NCBI RefSeq assembly: GCF_026239555.1
Contig: NZ_JAPIVP010000018.1
Coordinates: forward strand, 1-64,000
DNA: 64,000 nucleotides
Reading direction: 5' to 3'
Source of the DNA: Pedobacter sp. PF22-3
Lineage (GTDB): Bacteria > Bacteroidota > Bacteroidia > Sphingobacteriales > Sphingobacteriaceae
Below are positions 49,501 through 57,578 of the stretch, piece by piece. A program made the position numbers and the translations under genes. The notes below the pieces were generated by a model that worked only from the letters and a program-made list of their open reading frames with translations, did no database searches and was not told the origin of the DNA. The stretch's first letter is position 1, and every line of letters begins with the position of its first letter.

Positions 49501-50472
49501 ATGCCGGGAATCGAACAGATAAAAACACCTATAGCTGCTGATATTAAAGCGTTTGAAAAGACCTTTAAAGAATCTATGCATAGCGACGCACCGTTGCTGG
49601 ATAGGATTACCCATTATATTGTAAAGCAAAAAGGCAAACAGATGCGACCGATGTTCGTATTTTTTGCAGCTAAACTATGCGGCGGAATTACAGAATCAAC
49701 CCACCGTGGGGCGGCATTGGTTGAGCTTTTGCATACGGCCACTTTGGTACATGATGATGTTGTAGACAATGCTTATGAACGCCGTGGCTTTTTTTCTATC
49801 AACGCTTTATGGAAAAATAAAATAGCCGTTTTGGTTGGCGATTACCTGCTGGCCAAGGGATTACTGCTTTCGGTAAACAATAACGAGCACCGTTTGTTAC
49901 AGATTGTATCAGAAGCGGTAAAACAGATGAGTGAGGGTGAGTTGTTGCAGGTGGAAAAGGTACGGAGAATGGACATTTCGGAAGACTTATATTTTGATGT
50001 GATCCGCCAGAAAACAGCTTCTTTAATTGCTTCCTGTTGTGCTGCGGGTGCGGCTTCAGCAGGTGCTGATGATGCCATGATAGAAAAAATGCGCCTCTTT
50101 GGGGAAAAAGTGGGGATTGCTTTTCAGATTAAAGACGATACCTTCGATTTTGGAACCGATGACGTAGGCAAGCCTTTGGGTATTGATATTAAAGAAAAGA
50201 AAGTAACCCTGCCTTTAATTTATGCCTTAAATAAAGCGGAGAAAACAGAACGTAAAAAAATGATCAACCTGGTAAAAAACCATCAGGACGATCCGGTTAA
50301 AATACAACAGATTATCGATTTTGTAAATGCGCATGAGGGCGTTTATTATGCAAACCAGAAAATGTTGGATTATCAAAATGAAGCATTTGAAATTCTGCAT
50401 AGCTTTGATGCAGGCGAAGCCAGGACAGGTTTAGAACAGCTTGTACTGTATACCACTGAACGTAAAAAATAA
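49501..50472 (+). CDS. Polyprenyl diphosphate synthase (trans-isoprenyl synthase)
   Basis: A 323-aa prenyl elongase. The first Asp-rich motif is LVHDDVVDNAYERRG (DDxxD) and the second is FQIKDDTFDFGTDD (DDxxD). GKQMRPMFVFF is the usual upstream IPP-binding stretch. Size and motifs match long-chain all-trans synthases such as those making the menaquinone side chain; the exact chain length is not readable here. The start is the ATG at 49501. It overlaps terC by one base. Confidence 0.92.
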   Translation: MPGIEQIKTPIAADIKAFEKTFKESMHSDAPLLDRITHYIVKQKGKQMRPMFVFFAAKLCGGITESTHRGAALVELLHTATLVHDDVVDNAYERRGFFSINALWKNKIAVLVGDYLLAKGLLLSVNNNEHRLLQIVSEAVKQMSEGELLQVEKVRRMDISEDLYFDVIRQKTASLIASCCAAGAASAGADDAMIEKMRLFGEKVGIAFQIKDDTFDFGTDDVGKPLGIDIKEKKVTLPLIYALNKAEKTERKKMINLVKNHQDDPVKIQQIIDFVNAHEGVYYANQKMLDYQNEAFEILHSFDAGEARTGLEQLVLYTTERKK

Positions 50473-51527
50473 TGGGTAACGAATTACTTTTCAGCTTAGG
50501 CTTTTTGCTTTTTATTATACTTATTCTCGCTTTAGACCTTGGTCTTTTTAGCAGGAAAGAACATGTGGTGAGCTTAAAACAAGCCGGGATCATGAGTGTG
50601 ATTATGGTGGCGCTGGCGATAGGATTTTATTTTATCCTGCTGGTTGAGGGGCATCAGTTGCACGGAATAAGGGATTTTGCCCACCTGCAAGAGATTGTAA
50701 CGCTGCACCAGCACCATATCAAATTAATTCCTAATGATTTTGATGCCAGTTTAGCGGTTTACAAACAAAACCTCGGACTCGAATTTTTAACGGGCTACGT
50801 TATTGAGTATGCACTTTCGGTAGATAACATCTTTGTAATTGTACTTATTTTCTCCGCATTTGCTGTTGAGGAAAAATATTATCACCGCGTATTGTTCTGG
50901 GGGATATTGGGCGCCATTATTATGCGTTTCATTTTCATTTTTGTTGGAGCGGCGCTGATTACCAAATTTGCATGGATCCTTTATGTTTTTGGTGCTTTCC
51001 TGGTGTTTACTGGCGTGAAGATGTTTTTCAGCAAGGAGGAAGATGATAAAATTGATCCCGAAAACCACCCTGTAGTAAAATGGGCCTCAAAAATATTTTC
51101 TATTCATCCAAAGTATGAGGGTAAAAATTTCTTTGTTAAAATAAACCATAAAAGAATGGTTACACCATTGTTTTTGGTGTTGTTGATTGTCGAATTTACC
51201 GATCTGTTATTTGCAGTCGATTCTATTCCTGCTATTTTTGCCGTAACTAAAGATCCTTATATTGTATTTTTCTCTAATATTTTTGCCATCATGGGCTTGC
51301 GGTCTATGTTCTTTTTACTGGTAAATATTATTCATAAATTCCATTATCTAAAAACGGGTTTAGCTTTTTTACTAGCTTTTATCGGAGTAAAAATGTTAGG
51401 GCATACTTATTTGGAGAAATGGGGTTTCACCACGGAGCATTCACTGATTGTGATTTTAAGCATCTTAGTGATCAGTATTGTGGCTTCGTTGGTTTTCCCG
51501 AAGAAAAAGGCACATGTAAAACCTTAG
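50472..51527 (+). CDS. TerC family integral membrane protein
   Basis: A 351-aa membrane protein with about nine helices, of the TerC/Alx family linked to tellurite resistance and manganese export. Family-typical stretches are GYVIEYALSVDNIFVIVLIFSAF and VEFTDLLFAVDSIPAIFAVT, each with the acidic residue expected to line the metal path. The start overlaps the previous stop as TAATG, so it is translationally coupled to the prenyl synthase; no functional link is obvious. The loop after helix 5 is charged (FFSKEEDDKIDPEN). Confidence 0.92.
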   Translation: MGNELLFSLGFLLFIILILALDLGLFSRKEHVVSLKQAGIMSVIMVALAIGFYFILLVEGHQLHGIRDFAHLQEIVTLHQHHIKLIPNDFDASLAVYKQNLGLEFLTGYVIEYALSVDNIFVIVLIFSAFAVEEKYYHRVLFWGILGAIIMRFIFIFVGAALITKFAWILYVFGAFLVFTGVKMFFSKEEDDKIDPENHPVVKWASKIFSIHPKYEGKNFFVKINHKRMVTPLFLVLLIVEFTDLLFAVDSIPAIFAVTKDPYIVFFSNIFAIMGLRSMFFLLVNIIHKFHYLKTGLAFLLAFIGVKMLGHTYLEKWGFTTEHSLIVILSILVISIVASLVFPKKKAHVKP

Positions 51528-51586
51528 TTTTATAGTTTTGTCATTCTGAGCGCAGCGAAAATTTTCTTGCGATAAGCGAGAAGATT

Positions 51587-51681
51587 CGTCATTGCGAGAA
51601 GGCTTTTCAGCCGACGAAGCAATCTTTATAGCAAGGATCACTACATGAAAGATTGCTTCGTCGTTCCTCCTCGCAATGACG
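51587..51681. repeat. CGTCATTGCGAG long-hairpin repeat, complete copy
   Basis: A 95-bp copy of the element at 17723-17820. The 12-bp outer arms and the 12-bp inner core (CGAAGCAATCTT/AAGATTGCTTCG) are intact, with only the loop length differing. Confidence 0.9.
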
Positions 51682-51825
51682 ATTTTTCTATAAGAATCTA
51701 TCAATGGTCGCAGATGCTTCGTGCCTCAGCATGACAGCACGGTGTAGGTTACTAAAGCAAAATAAACGTTACAGCTGGCAATCTCTATCTAAAATTTGTA
51801 CTTTCAGCAGATATAACTAAACCTA

Positions 51826-53274
51826 ATGAAATACCTTTTCTCTACCGCCCTTCTTTGCACTACTTTGTTTGCCAATGCACAAGATAAATTTGGAGATGTT
51901 TTTGCCAAAATTAATGCTGACGTACAGCAGAACTCAAGCGCTTATCAAACCCTAAAATATGAAACCGAAACCATCGGTCACCGTTTAACGGGTTCTGCAA
52001 ATGGCGCAAAAGCGGAACAGTACGCCTTCGATTTATTAAAATCTTACGGTTGTGAAGTGAAATTTCAGCCTTTTGAAGTAGAAAGCTGGGCCAGAAAAAC
52101 TGTCAATGTAGAAATTGGTAACGATAAAAACAACCTCACCAAAATGAAAGCCGTTACGTTGGCACATTCGCCAGTGAGTGCGGATATTACAGGTGAAATT
52201 GTAGATGCTGGTAATGGATTGGAAACAGATTATCAGGCCAGTCCTGAAAAATTTAAAGGTAAAATTGCACTGATTTATCTGGGTGTGCTGCCTGGCTCTG
52301 CGGCAGGAACGAAATCATTACACCGCTCAGAAAAAACTGCTATTGCCACGAAATATGGTGCCATTGGTGTAATTATCATCAATACAGTAAAAGATGGCGT
52401 GCTTTTAACAGGAACCGCTTCGGTAACGGGAAAATTGATCCCAATACCTGCAGTTTGTATCGGTTTGGAATATGGAATGGCTTTAAAAGAGAAGATTAAA
52501 TCGCAACCACAGACAGCGCATATCGCCATGACGAATTTTTCGGGTTTGATCAAAGCCCGCAATGTAGTGGCCAGCTTTAAAGGAACAGAATGGCCTAAGG
52601 ATAAAATTGTTGTTGGCGGACATTTGGATAGCTGGGATTTGGCAACTGGTGCTATCGACAATGGAATAGGCTCTTTCGCGATCATAGATATGGCACGGAC
52701 GTTTAAAAAACTGAATTTAAAAACCAAACGGACAGTAGAATTTGTATTATTTATGGGCGAAGAGCAAGGTTTGCTGGGTTCTAAAGCTTATATCGACCAG
52801 GCTAAAAAAGACGGAACCTTAAACCAGGTGAAGTTTATGCTGAACTACGATATGACAAACGATCCGAAAGGCTTCTCTACCTCACGCGCTGAAATGAAAG
52901 ATTTGTTTACGACTTGGGGAGCTGATATCGTTAAGATAGATACCGGTTTTAAAAACCTGTTTAATGCTGGTGCGGGTTTACACAGCGATCATCAGCCGTT
53001 TATGTTAGCGGGTATTCCTACTGGTGGTGGTTTCGGAGGTAAATTGCCAAATAATTCCGGCCCCTTTTACCATTCTGATGGCGATAGCTTTAAACTGGTT
53101 GATGAGCAGGAACTTAAAAATACGGTACGCTACAGTGCCATGTTAACTTATGCATTAGCCAATACACCGAAAATCCCGGTAGGTGTTCAGGATGAAGAGG
53201 AGTTGAGGGCTTTCTTAGAATCGCAGAACCTAAAGGAGCCTTTGAGTATTGCCGGCGAGTGGAGATGGAAGTAA
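51826..53274 (+). CDS. Exported M28 family aminopeptidase with PA domain
   Basis: A 482-aa peptidase. A signal peptide (about 1-18, ending FANAQ) is followed by an N-terminal region, a protease-associated insertion (about 110-240, DVGNG-like YQASPEKFKGKIALIYLG) and the M28 catalytic core. Zinc and catalytic residues stand in GGHLDSWDLATGAIDNGIG, the FMGEEQGLLGS Glu pair, YDMTND and GLHSDHQPF. Architecture and length match the carboxypeptidase Q-like/M28 family. It should release amino acids from peptides in the periplasm or outside. Confidence 0.92.
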   Translation: MKYLFSTALLCTTLFANAQDKFGDVFAKINADVQQNSSAYQTLKYETETIGHRLTGSANGAKAEQYAFDLLKSYGCEVKFQPFEVESWARKTVNVEIGNDKNNLTKMKAVTLAHSPVSADITGEIVDAGNGLETDYQASPEKFKGKIALIYLGVLPGSAAGTKSLHRSEKTAIATKYGAIGVIIINTVKDGVLLTGTASVTGKLIPIPAVCIGLEYGMALKEKIKSQPQTAHIAMTNFSGLIKARNVVASFKGTEWPKDKIVVGGHLDSWDLATGAIDNGIGSFAIIDMARTFKKLNLKTKRTVEFVLFMGEEQGLLGSKAYIDQAKKDGTLNQVKFMLNYDMTNDPKGFSTSRAEMKDLFTTWGADIVKIDTGFKNLFNAGAGLHSDHQPFMLAGIPTGGGFGGKLPNNSGPFYHSDGDSFKLVDEQELKNTVRYSAMLTYALANTPKIPVGVQDEEELRAFLESQNLKEPLSIAGEWRWK

Positions 53275-53370
53275 CCTATGGTTTGATTTCTTGCTTTTTC
53301 CCCTGCGGGGTTGATTACACAGATATTGGTGTTACACCGACTTTATATAGTTAATCCGCTTAACGTAATT

Positions 53371-53400
53371 CGTCATTTCGACCGTAGTGGAGAAATCTAT
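53371..53400. repeat. CGTCATTTCGACCGTAGTGG-type repeat
   Basis: CGTCATTTCGACCGTAGTGG then AGAAATCTAT, a short copy of the family at 2595. Confidence 0.75.
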
Positions 53401-53452
53401 TTGATTAGTTCTTAAATAGCTAATTCAATATAGATGAAAATTGGAGCATCAA

Positions 53453-53881
53453 TTACCCGCTAATGTAGCTTTCCAATTGCGAAATGGTCTGTTTTTGATC
53501 GGCAATAATAAATTTTACCACATCGCCGATGGATACCATTCCTTTTACTTCGTCGTTTTCTACAACTGGTAAATGACGGATGTGTTTATCGGTCATCAGT
53601 TCCATGCAGTGATCAATACTGTCGCTCAATTTGACGGTAATCGGGTTAGCGGTCATGGCTTCTTTAATCAGGGTATCTTTTGATGATTTCCCTTGCAGGA
53701 TGATCTTACGGGCATAATCGCGTTCAGTGAAAATGCCACGAAGCTTTCCGTATTCCATCACCAATACGGCACTGATGTTTTTTTCTGTCATTACTTTTAA
53801 GGCATCCAGAACAGAAATATTTTCTGACACGGAGATAATGAAGACCTGTTTGGTGTCCAGTAAATGTTTTACGCTTTTCAT
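53453..53881 (-). CDS. Tandem CBS domain protein
   Basis: A 142-aa protein that consists only of one CBS pair. CBS1 (about 10-65) has ISVLDALKVMTEKNISAVLVME and GIFTERDYARKII. CBS2 (about 75-135) has AMTANPITVKLSDSIDHCMELM and HLPVVENDEVKGMVSIGDVVKF. Such stand-alone Bateman modules bind adenosyl ligands and regulate other proteins; the partner is not evident. The gene is isolated, so no functional link follows from context. Confidence 0.92.
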   Translation of the reverse strand: MKSVKHLLDTKQVFIISVSENISVLDALKVMTEKNISAVLVMEYGKLRGIFTERDYARKIILQGKSSKDTLIKEAMTANPITVKLSDSIDHCMELMTDKHIRHLPVVENDEVKGMVSIGDVVKFIIADQKQTISQLESYISG

Positions 53882-53996
53882 AATGGTTAATTGGTTATAA
53901 CAATTTAAGAAATAATTAGCTGGATATCAAAGTTTTATTTTAAATCATGTTTAAGTGTTTATATCTAGCAGTTTCCTTATATGTTGAGAAAATTTG

Positions 53997-54004
53997 TATT
54001 TTCG
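53997..54004 (+). promoter_or_regulatory. -7-like box (TATTTTCG)
   Basis: One mismatch to TAnnTTTG, 18 nt before the ATG at 54023. Confidence 0.45.
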
Positions 54005-54022
54005 TGACTAAAAAATAATTTA

Positions 54023-55339
54023 ATGCTTTTCAAAAAAATATTCTTTTTATTAATTATAGCTTTGGTTTTTCTCGCTGCCTGCAAGAAAAATACTCCAACA
54101 ATAGAAAATCCAGTAAAGGAGCTACTTGTAGATACATCTAAAATCAATGGATATTGGGTATTTACAGGTGGTCTGAAAAACTATGATAATCTATATTTTT
54201 ATGATCACAAAATGCTTCAGGTTAATTCAGGTGATTATTCTGATTTCTTAGTTGATACAGAAATAAGAAATGATACCTTATTTGCCGGCCCTGTACGCAT
54301 ATCATTAAAAAAATTAACAGACGATTCTTTAGTTTTATATGGGAATAATTCTTTTTTACGGCATAAAAGAATTCCACTCCCACAAACTAACTACGGAATT
54401 AAAACAGTATTTCCTGTTTTATTAAATGCAATGTGCCTTGATGATGCTAATAACATCTATGGTGCATCTGATGCCATTATTAGAAAGTATAACGCAAAAG
54501 GACAGGCTGAAGATCTTCATCATGATGGTTTTTCTGGTAAAAAAATTTTATCTATGCAAATGGATGGTGATGATGGATTTCTTTATCTGACAGGCACTGA
54601 GATTGGCAGATTTGATGTTAATAATAAAAAATTCAGTCCAATAATAGTCCGCCGCTACGAAAATCCTGCTCCTGAAAATGTGCATTATACCAACTCTTGG
54701 GCAACTGATAATATTATTTCCTTTTGTAAAGCACCGAATGGCGATATTTATTTTTCCTATTCTAATCGCGTGATGAAAATTGAAAAGACTACCGGTACAC
54801 TATCCACCATTATAGGAAATCCCAATTCTAACAGCTCAATCTTTGATCCTGAGCCAGCGTCTGCCAAATCAATGTCGTTAGGGTATGTTAACTGTATGAC
54901 GGCTTCAAAAAATGGAGATCTTTATTTTTGCGACTCAAGATCTCCTCAGTCAATTATTTTTAAATACACTCAAAATGGTCAGGTTAAACGGGTTGCTGGT
55001 AATATAAAATCTGTAAGGACCATTTCTGGCGATGGGGGGATTGCACGAAATGCATATGTTGACAATATTGTTTCTATAGCTGTTGATGGTGAGGATAATA
55101 TCTTAATTTCGAGTAATTCTGGTATTATCAGGAAAATAAATGCTAATGATCAAATTATAAATACTATAGCCGGAGTCATCAATTCGAGCTACAATAATCC
55201 TACTTTGGCAAGAGGGTTGAACTTTAATAACGCACGTTTGTCGCACATGGCACCAGCAAAAGTGCTCAGTCCAAAAGCAAACGGAGATGTGTTTTTTTTG
55301 GAAAGTACTGATCGATTCAGAAAAATATATTTAAGGTAA
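54023..55339 (+). CDS. Lipoprotein with NHL-like beta-propeller
   Basis: A 438-aa lipoprotein: a hydrophobic leader ends FLAAC, so Cys21 should be lipidated. The middle to C-terminal part (about 140-435) has repeated blade-like motifs typical of NHL propellers in Bacteroidota. Examples are MCLDDANNIYGASDAIIRKY, FCKAPNGDIYFSYSNRVMKI, MTASKNGDLYFCDSRSPQ and SIAVDGEDNILISSNSGIIRKI, separated by IIG/VAG segments. Such domains mediate binding; the ligand is unknown. There is no SusD-like partner. Confidence 0.8.
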   Translation: MLFKKIFFLLIIALVFLAACKKNTPTIENPVKELLVDTSKINGYWVFTGGLKNYDNLYFYDHKMLQVNSGDYSDFLVDTEIRNDTLFAGPVRISLKKLTDDSLVLYGNNSFLRHKRIPLPQTNYGIKTVFPVLLNAMCLDDANNIYGASDAIIRKYNAKGQAEDLHHDGFSGKKILSMQMDGDDGFLYLTGTEIGRFDVNNKKFSPIIVRRYENPAPENVHYTNSWATDNIISFCKAPNGDIYFSYSNRVMKIEKTTGTLSTIIGNPNSNSSIFDPEPASAKSMSLGYVNCMTASKNGDLYFCDSRSPQSIIFKYTQNGQVKRVAGNIKSVRTISGDGGIARNAYVDNIVSIAVDGEDNILISSNSGIIRKINANDQIINTIAGVINSSYNNPTLARGLNFNNARLSHMAPAKVLSPKANGDVFFLESTDRFRKIYLR

Positions 55340-55420
55340 CGTAAATCTATTGACAGAATTAAGATGTGTTCTTAATATTTGTATATTTTACAATCCTCCA
55401 ACTCACCCACACTTTAATTA

Positions 55421-55452
55421 TTTGGCTTTCACAAAGGGATGCTGTAACTTTG
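55421..55452 (+). promoter_or_regulatory. Promoter TTTG-N20-TAACTTTG of ahcY
   Basis: -33 TTTG (55421-55424), a 20-nt spacer and an exact -7 box (55445-55452), 24 nt before the ATG. It has the same spacing as the promoter at 34016. Confidence 0.75.
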
Positions 55453-55476
55453 CATCACATTTAAAAACAAATAATT

Positions 55477-56793
55477 ATGTCATCAGTAGAGACAACTTAC
55501 ATTCCTTACAAAGTTAAGGACATTTCACTGGCAGAATGGGGCCGTAAAGAAATCGAATTAGCCGAAGCAGAAATGCCAGGTTTAATGAGTTTACGTAAAG
55601 AATTCGGTCCAACACAACCGTTAAAAGGTGCGCGTATTGCAGGCTGTCTGCACATGACCATCCAAACGGCTGTATTAATCGAAACATTGGTGGCCCTTGG
55701 TGCTGAAGTTACCTGGTCATCTTGCAATATTTTTTCTACACAAGATCACGCTGCTGCTGCAATCGCTGCTGCGGGTATTCAGGTTTATGCCTGGAAAGGT
55801 TTAAACGAAGAAGAATTCGACTGGTGTATTGAGCAAACTTTACACTTCGGTCCGGAGCAACAACCATTAAACATGATTTTGGATGATGGTGGTGATTTAA
55901 CCAATATGGTTTTTGATAAATATCCTGAGTTGATTGCAGCAATTAAAGGTTTATCAGAAGAAACCACAACCGGTGTTCACCGTTTATACGAAAGAATGAA
56001 AAACGGAACGTTGCATTTACCTGCAATTAACGTTAACGATTCAGTTACCAAATCTAAATTCGATAACAAATACGGTTGCCGCGAATCATTGGTTGATGCG
56101 ATCCGTCGTGCTACCGACGTAATGATGGCTGGTAAAGTGGCTGTTGTTTGTGGTTATGGCGATGTAGGTAAAGGTTCTGCAGAATCATTAAGCTCACAAG
56201 GTGTACGTGTTATTGTAACTGAAATTGACCCAATCTGTGCTTTACAGGCTGCAATGGAAGGTTATGAAGTGAAAAAATTAGCTAACGCCATTAAAGAAGC
56301 AGATATTGTGGTTACTACAACTGGTAACTGCGACATCGTTCGTGAGCAACATTTCAGGGCATTAAAAGATAAAGCGATTGTTTGTAACATTGGTCACTTC
56401 GATAACGAAATCGATATGGCCTGGTTAAATGGCGCTTATGGCGATACCAAAGTGGAGATTAAACCTCAGGTTGATAAATATACCATCGATGGTAAAGACG
56501 TAATCGTTCTTGCTGAAGGTCGCTTGGTTAACTTAGGTTGTGCAACTGGTCACCCAAGTTTTGTAATGAGTAATTCATTTACCAACCAAACTTTGGCTCA
56601 ATTAGAGCTTTGGACGAACACTGCAGCTTACGAAAACAAAGTTTATACTTTGCCTAAACATTTAGACGAAAAAGTTGCCCGTTTGCACTTAGAAAAAATC
56701 GGGGTAGAATTAGATGTTTTGGATCAACACCAGGCTGATTATATTGGCGTACCGGTTGAAGGTCCTTTCAAAGCAGATACATACAGGTACTAG
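55477..56793 (+). CDS. ahcY: S-adenosylhomocysteine hydrolase
   Basis: A 438-aa NAD-dependent enzyme that splits S-adenosylhomocysteine to adenosine and homocysteine, relieving product inhibition of methyltransferases. The NAD-binding GYGDVGKGSAESL (about 222-234) is clear. Substrate-site residues appear in GCLHMTIQTAVLIETL, LDDGGDLT and GHFDNEIDM. The conserved C-terminal PVEGPFKADTYRY is complete. The length is standard. A strong promoter and a terminator make it a single-gene unit. Confidence 0.97.
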   Translation: MSSVETTYIPYKVKDISLAEWGRKEIELAEAEMPGLMSLRKEFGPTQPLKGARIAGCLHMTIQTAVLIETLVALGAEVTWSSCNIFSTQDHAAAAIAAAGIQVYAWKGLNEEEFDWCIEQTLHFGPEQQPLNMILDDGGDLTNMVFDKYPELIAAIKGLSEETTTGVHRLYERMKNGTLHLPAINVNDSVTKSKFDNKYGCRESLVDAIRRATDVMMAGKVAVVCGYGDVGKGSAESLSSQGVRVIVTEIDPICALQAAMEGYEVKKLANAIKEADIVVTTTGNCDIVREQHFRALKDKAIVCNIGHFDNEIDMAWLNGAYGDTKVEIKPQVDKYTIDGKDVIVLAEGRLVNLGCATGHPSFVMSNSFTNQTLAQLELWTNTAAYENKVYTLPKHLDEKVARLHLEKIGVELDVLDQHQADYIGVPVEGPFKADTYRY

Positions 56794-56835
56794 TCCTGAG
56801 TCTTCAGTCGAGAGTCTGAAGTCGATATGATGAAG

Positions 56836-56866
56836 AGGGATGTGCAATTTGCATATCCCTTTTTTA
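56836..56866 (+). terminator. Intrinsic terminator after ahcY
   Basis: AGGGATGTGCAA (56836-56847) pairs with TTGCATATCCCT (56849-56860, one G-T pair), followed by six T. The apex is tight and probably opens by a few pairs. Confidence 0.85.
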
Positions 56867-56952
56867 TTGCCCACTCCCAGAGAGAGGTGCCTGTAAGGTG
56901 GGGTGTTCTTGTGTTTTTTTGAAAACGTACGTTCAGTTCTTTTCGGAGGCAT

Positions 56953-57003
56953 TAGTCCTGCTATTCATTCCTCCCGAAAAATCGGGATCCATTTCTATCA
57001 GGT
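56953..57003. repeat. AGCAGG/AGCCC-type repeat, inverted copy
   Basis: It reads AGTCCTGCTATTCATTCC, inner hairpin TCCCGAAAAATCGGGA, then CCATTTCTATCAGGTTT, the reverse orientation of the family at 43777. Confidence 0.65.
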
Positions 57004-57044
57004 TTATTTTACAGCGCATTGTGGTTCTTTTGCCCTTGAAAACT

Positions 57045-57052
57045 TACATTTG
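57045..57052 (+). promoter_or_regulatory. -7 box (TACATTTG)
   Basis: Exact TAnnTTTG, 14 nt before the ATG at 57067. Confidence 0.6.
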
Positions 57053-57066
57053 AAAAAAGAAAATAG

Positions 57067-57408
57067 ATGAAAAAGTTAATATTTGGTTTAATTCTTTGTG
57101 TATTTGCTATTGCTGTAAATGCACAAACCAGTCCTCGAAAAACTGCAACTGTAAAAGTAATAACCAAACAGGTAGTTGATATTGCCTGTGGCGAATGCCA
57201 GTTTAAAATGAAAGGTAAAGATTGCGAATTGGCGGTTAAAATTGATGGCAAACCTTATTTCGTTGATGGTAAAGGCATTGATGATTTTGGAGACGCACAT
57301 GGCAAACATGGTTTTTGCAATGCCGTAAGTAAAGCTGAAGTTACCGGCGAAATTGTAAACAACCGATTTAAAGCAAAAGAAATAAAGTTATTGCCGGTTA
57401 AAAAATAG
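57067..57408 (+). CDS. Exported cysteine-containing small protein (DUF6370 family)
   Basis: A 113-aa exported protein (signal peptide about 1-18, ending VNAQ) that matches my recollection of the Bacteroidota DUF6370 family. Conserved features are VVDIACGECQFKMKGKDC with three cysteines, DGKPYFVDGKGIDDFGDAHG, and HGFCNAVSKAEVTGEIVNNRF with a fourth. The CGEC/C/C pattern suggests a metal site or disulfides; no function is known. It is monocistronic. Confidence 0.82.
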   Translation: MKKLIFGLILCVFAIAVNAQTSPRKTATVKVITKQVVDIACGECQFKMKGKDCELAVKIDGKPYFVDGKGIDDFGDAHGKHGFCNAVSKAEVTGEIVNNRFKAKEIKLLPVKK

Positions 57409-57411
57409 TGG

Positions 57412-57575
57412 GTTTACCGCAAAGAAAGCAAAGTTTTCCGCAAAGGGCCGCTAAGTTTGATTTAAAAACGGTCTGAACCCAACCTTGTGTTCTTTGTGCG
57501 TTTGTGGTCAATTTATTGTGCGATCTTTGTGAACTCTGCGCCTTTCTTAGCGTCCTTTGCGGTTAAAAACGAGAT
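57412..57575. repeat. CCGCAAAGAAAGCAAAG/CTTTGCGGTT intergenic repeat
   Basis: The region opens TTTACCGCAAAGAAAGCAAAG and closes CTTAGCGTCCTTTGCGGTTA, with inner CTTTGTGCGTTTGTGGTC. It is a long imperfect palindrome of the accacaaag-type family (compare 61693 and 62695), filling the whole gap to the deacetylase gene. No gene is present. Confidence 0.8.
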
Positions 57576-57578
57576 AAA

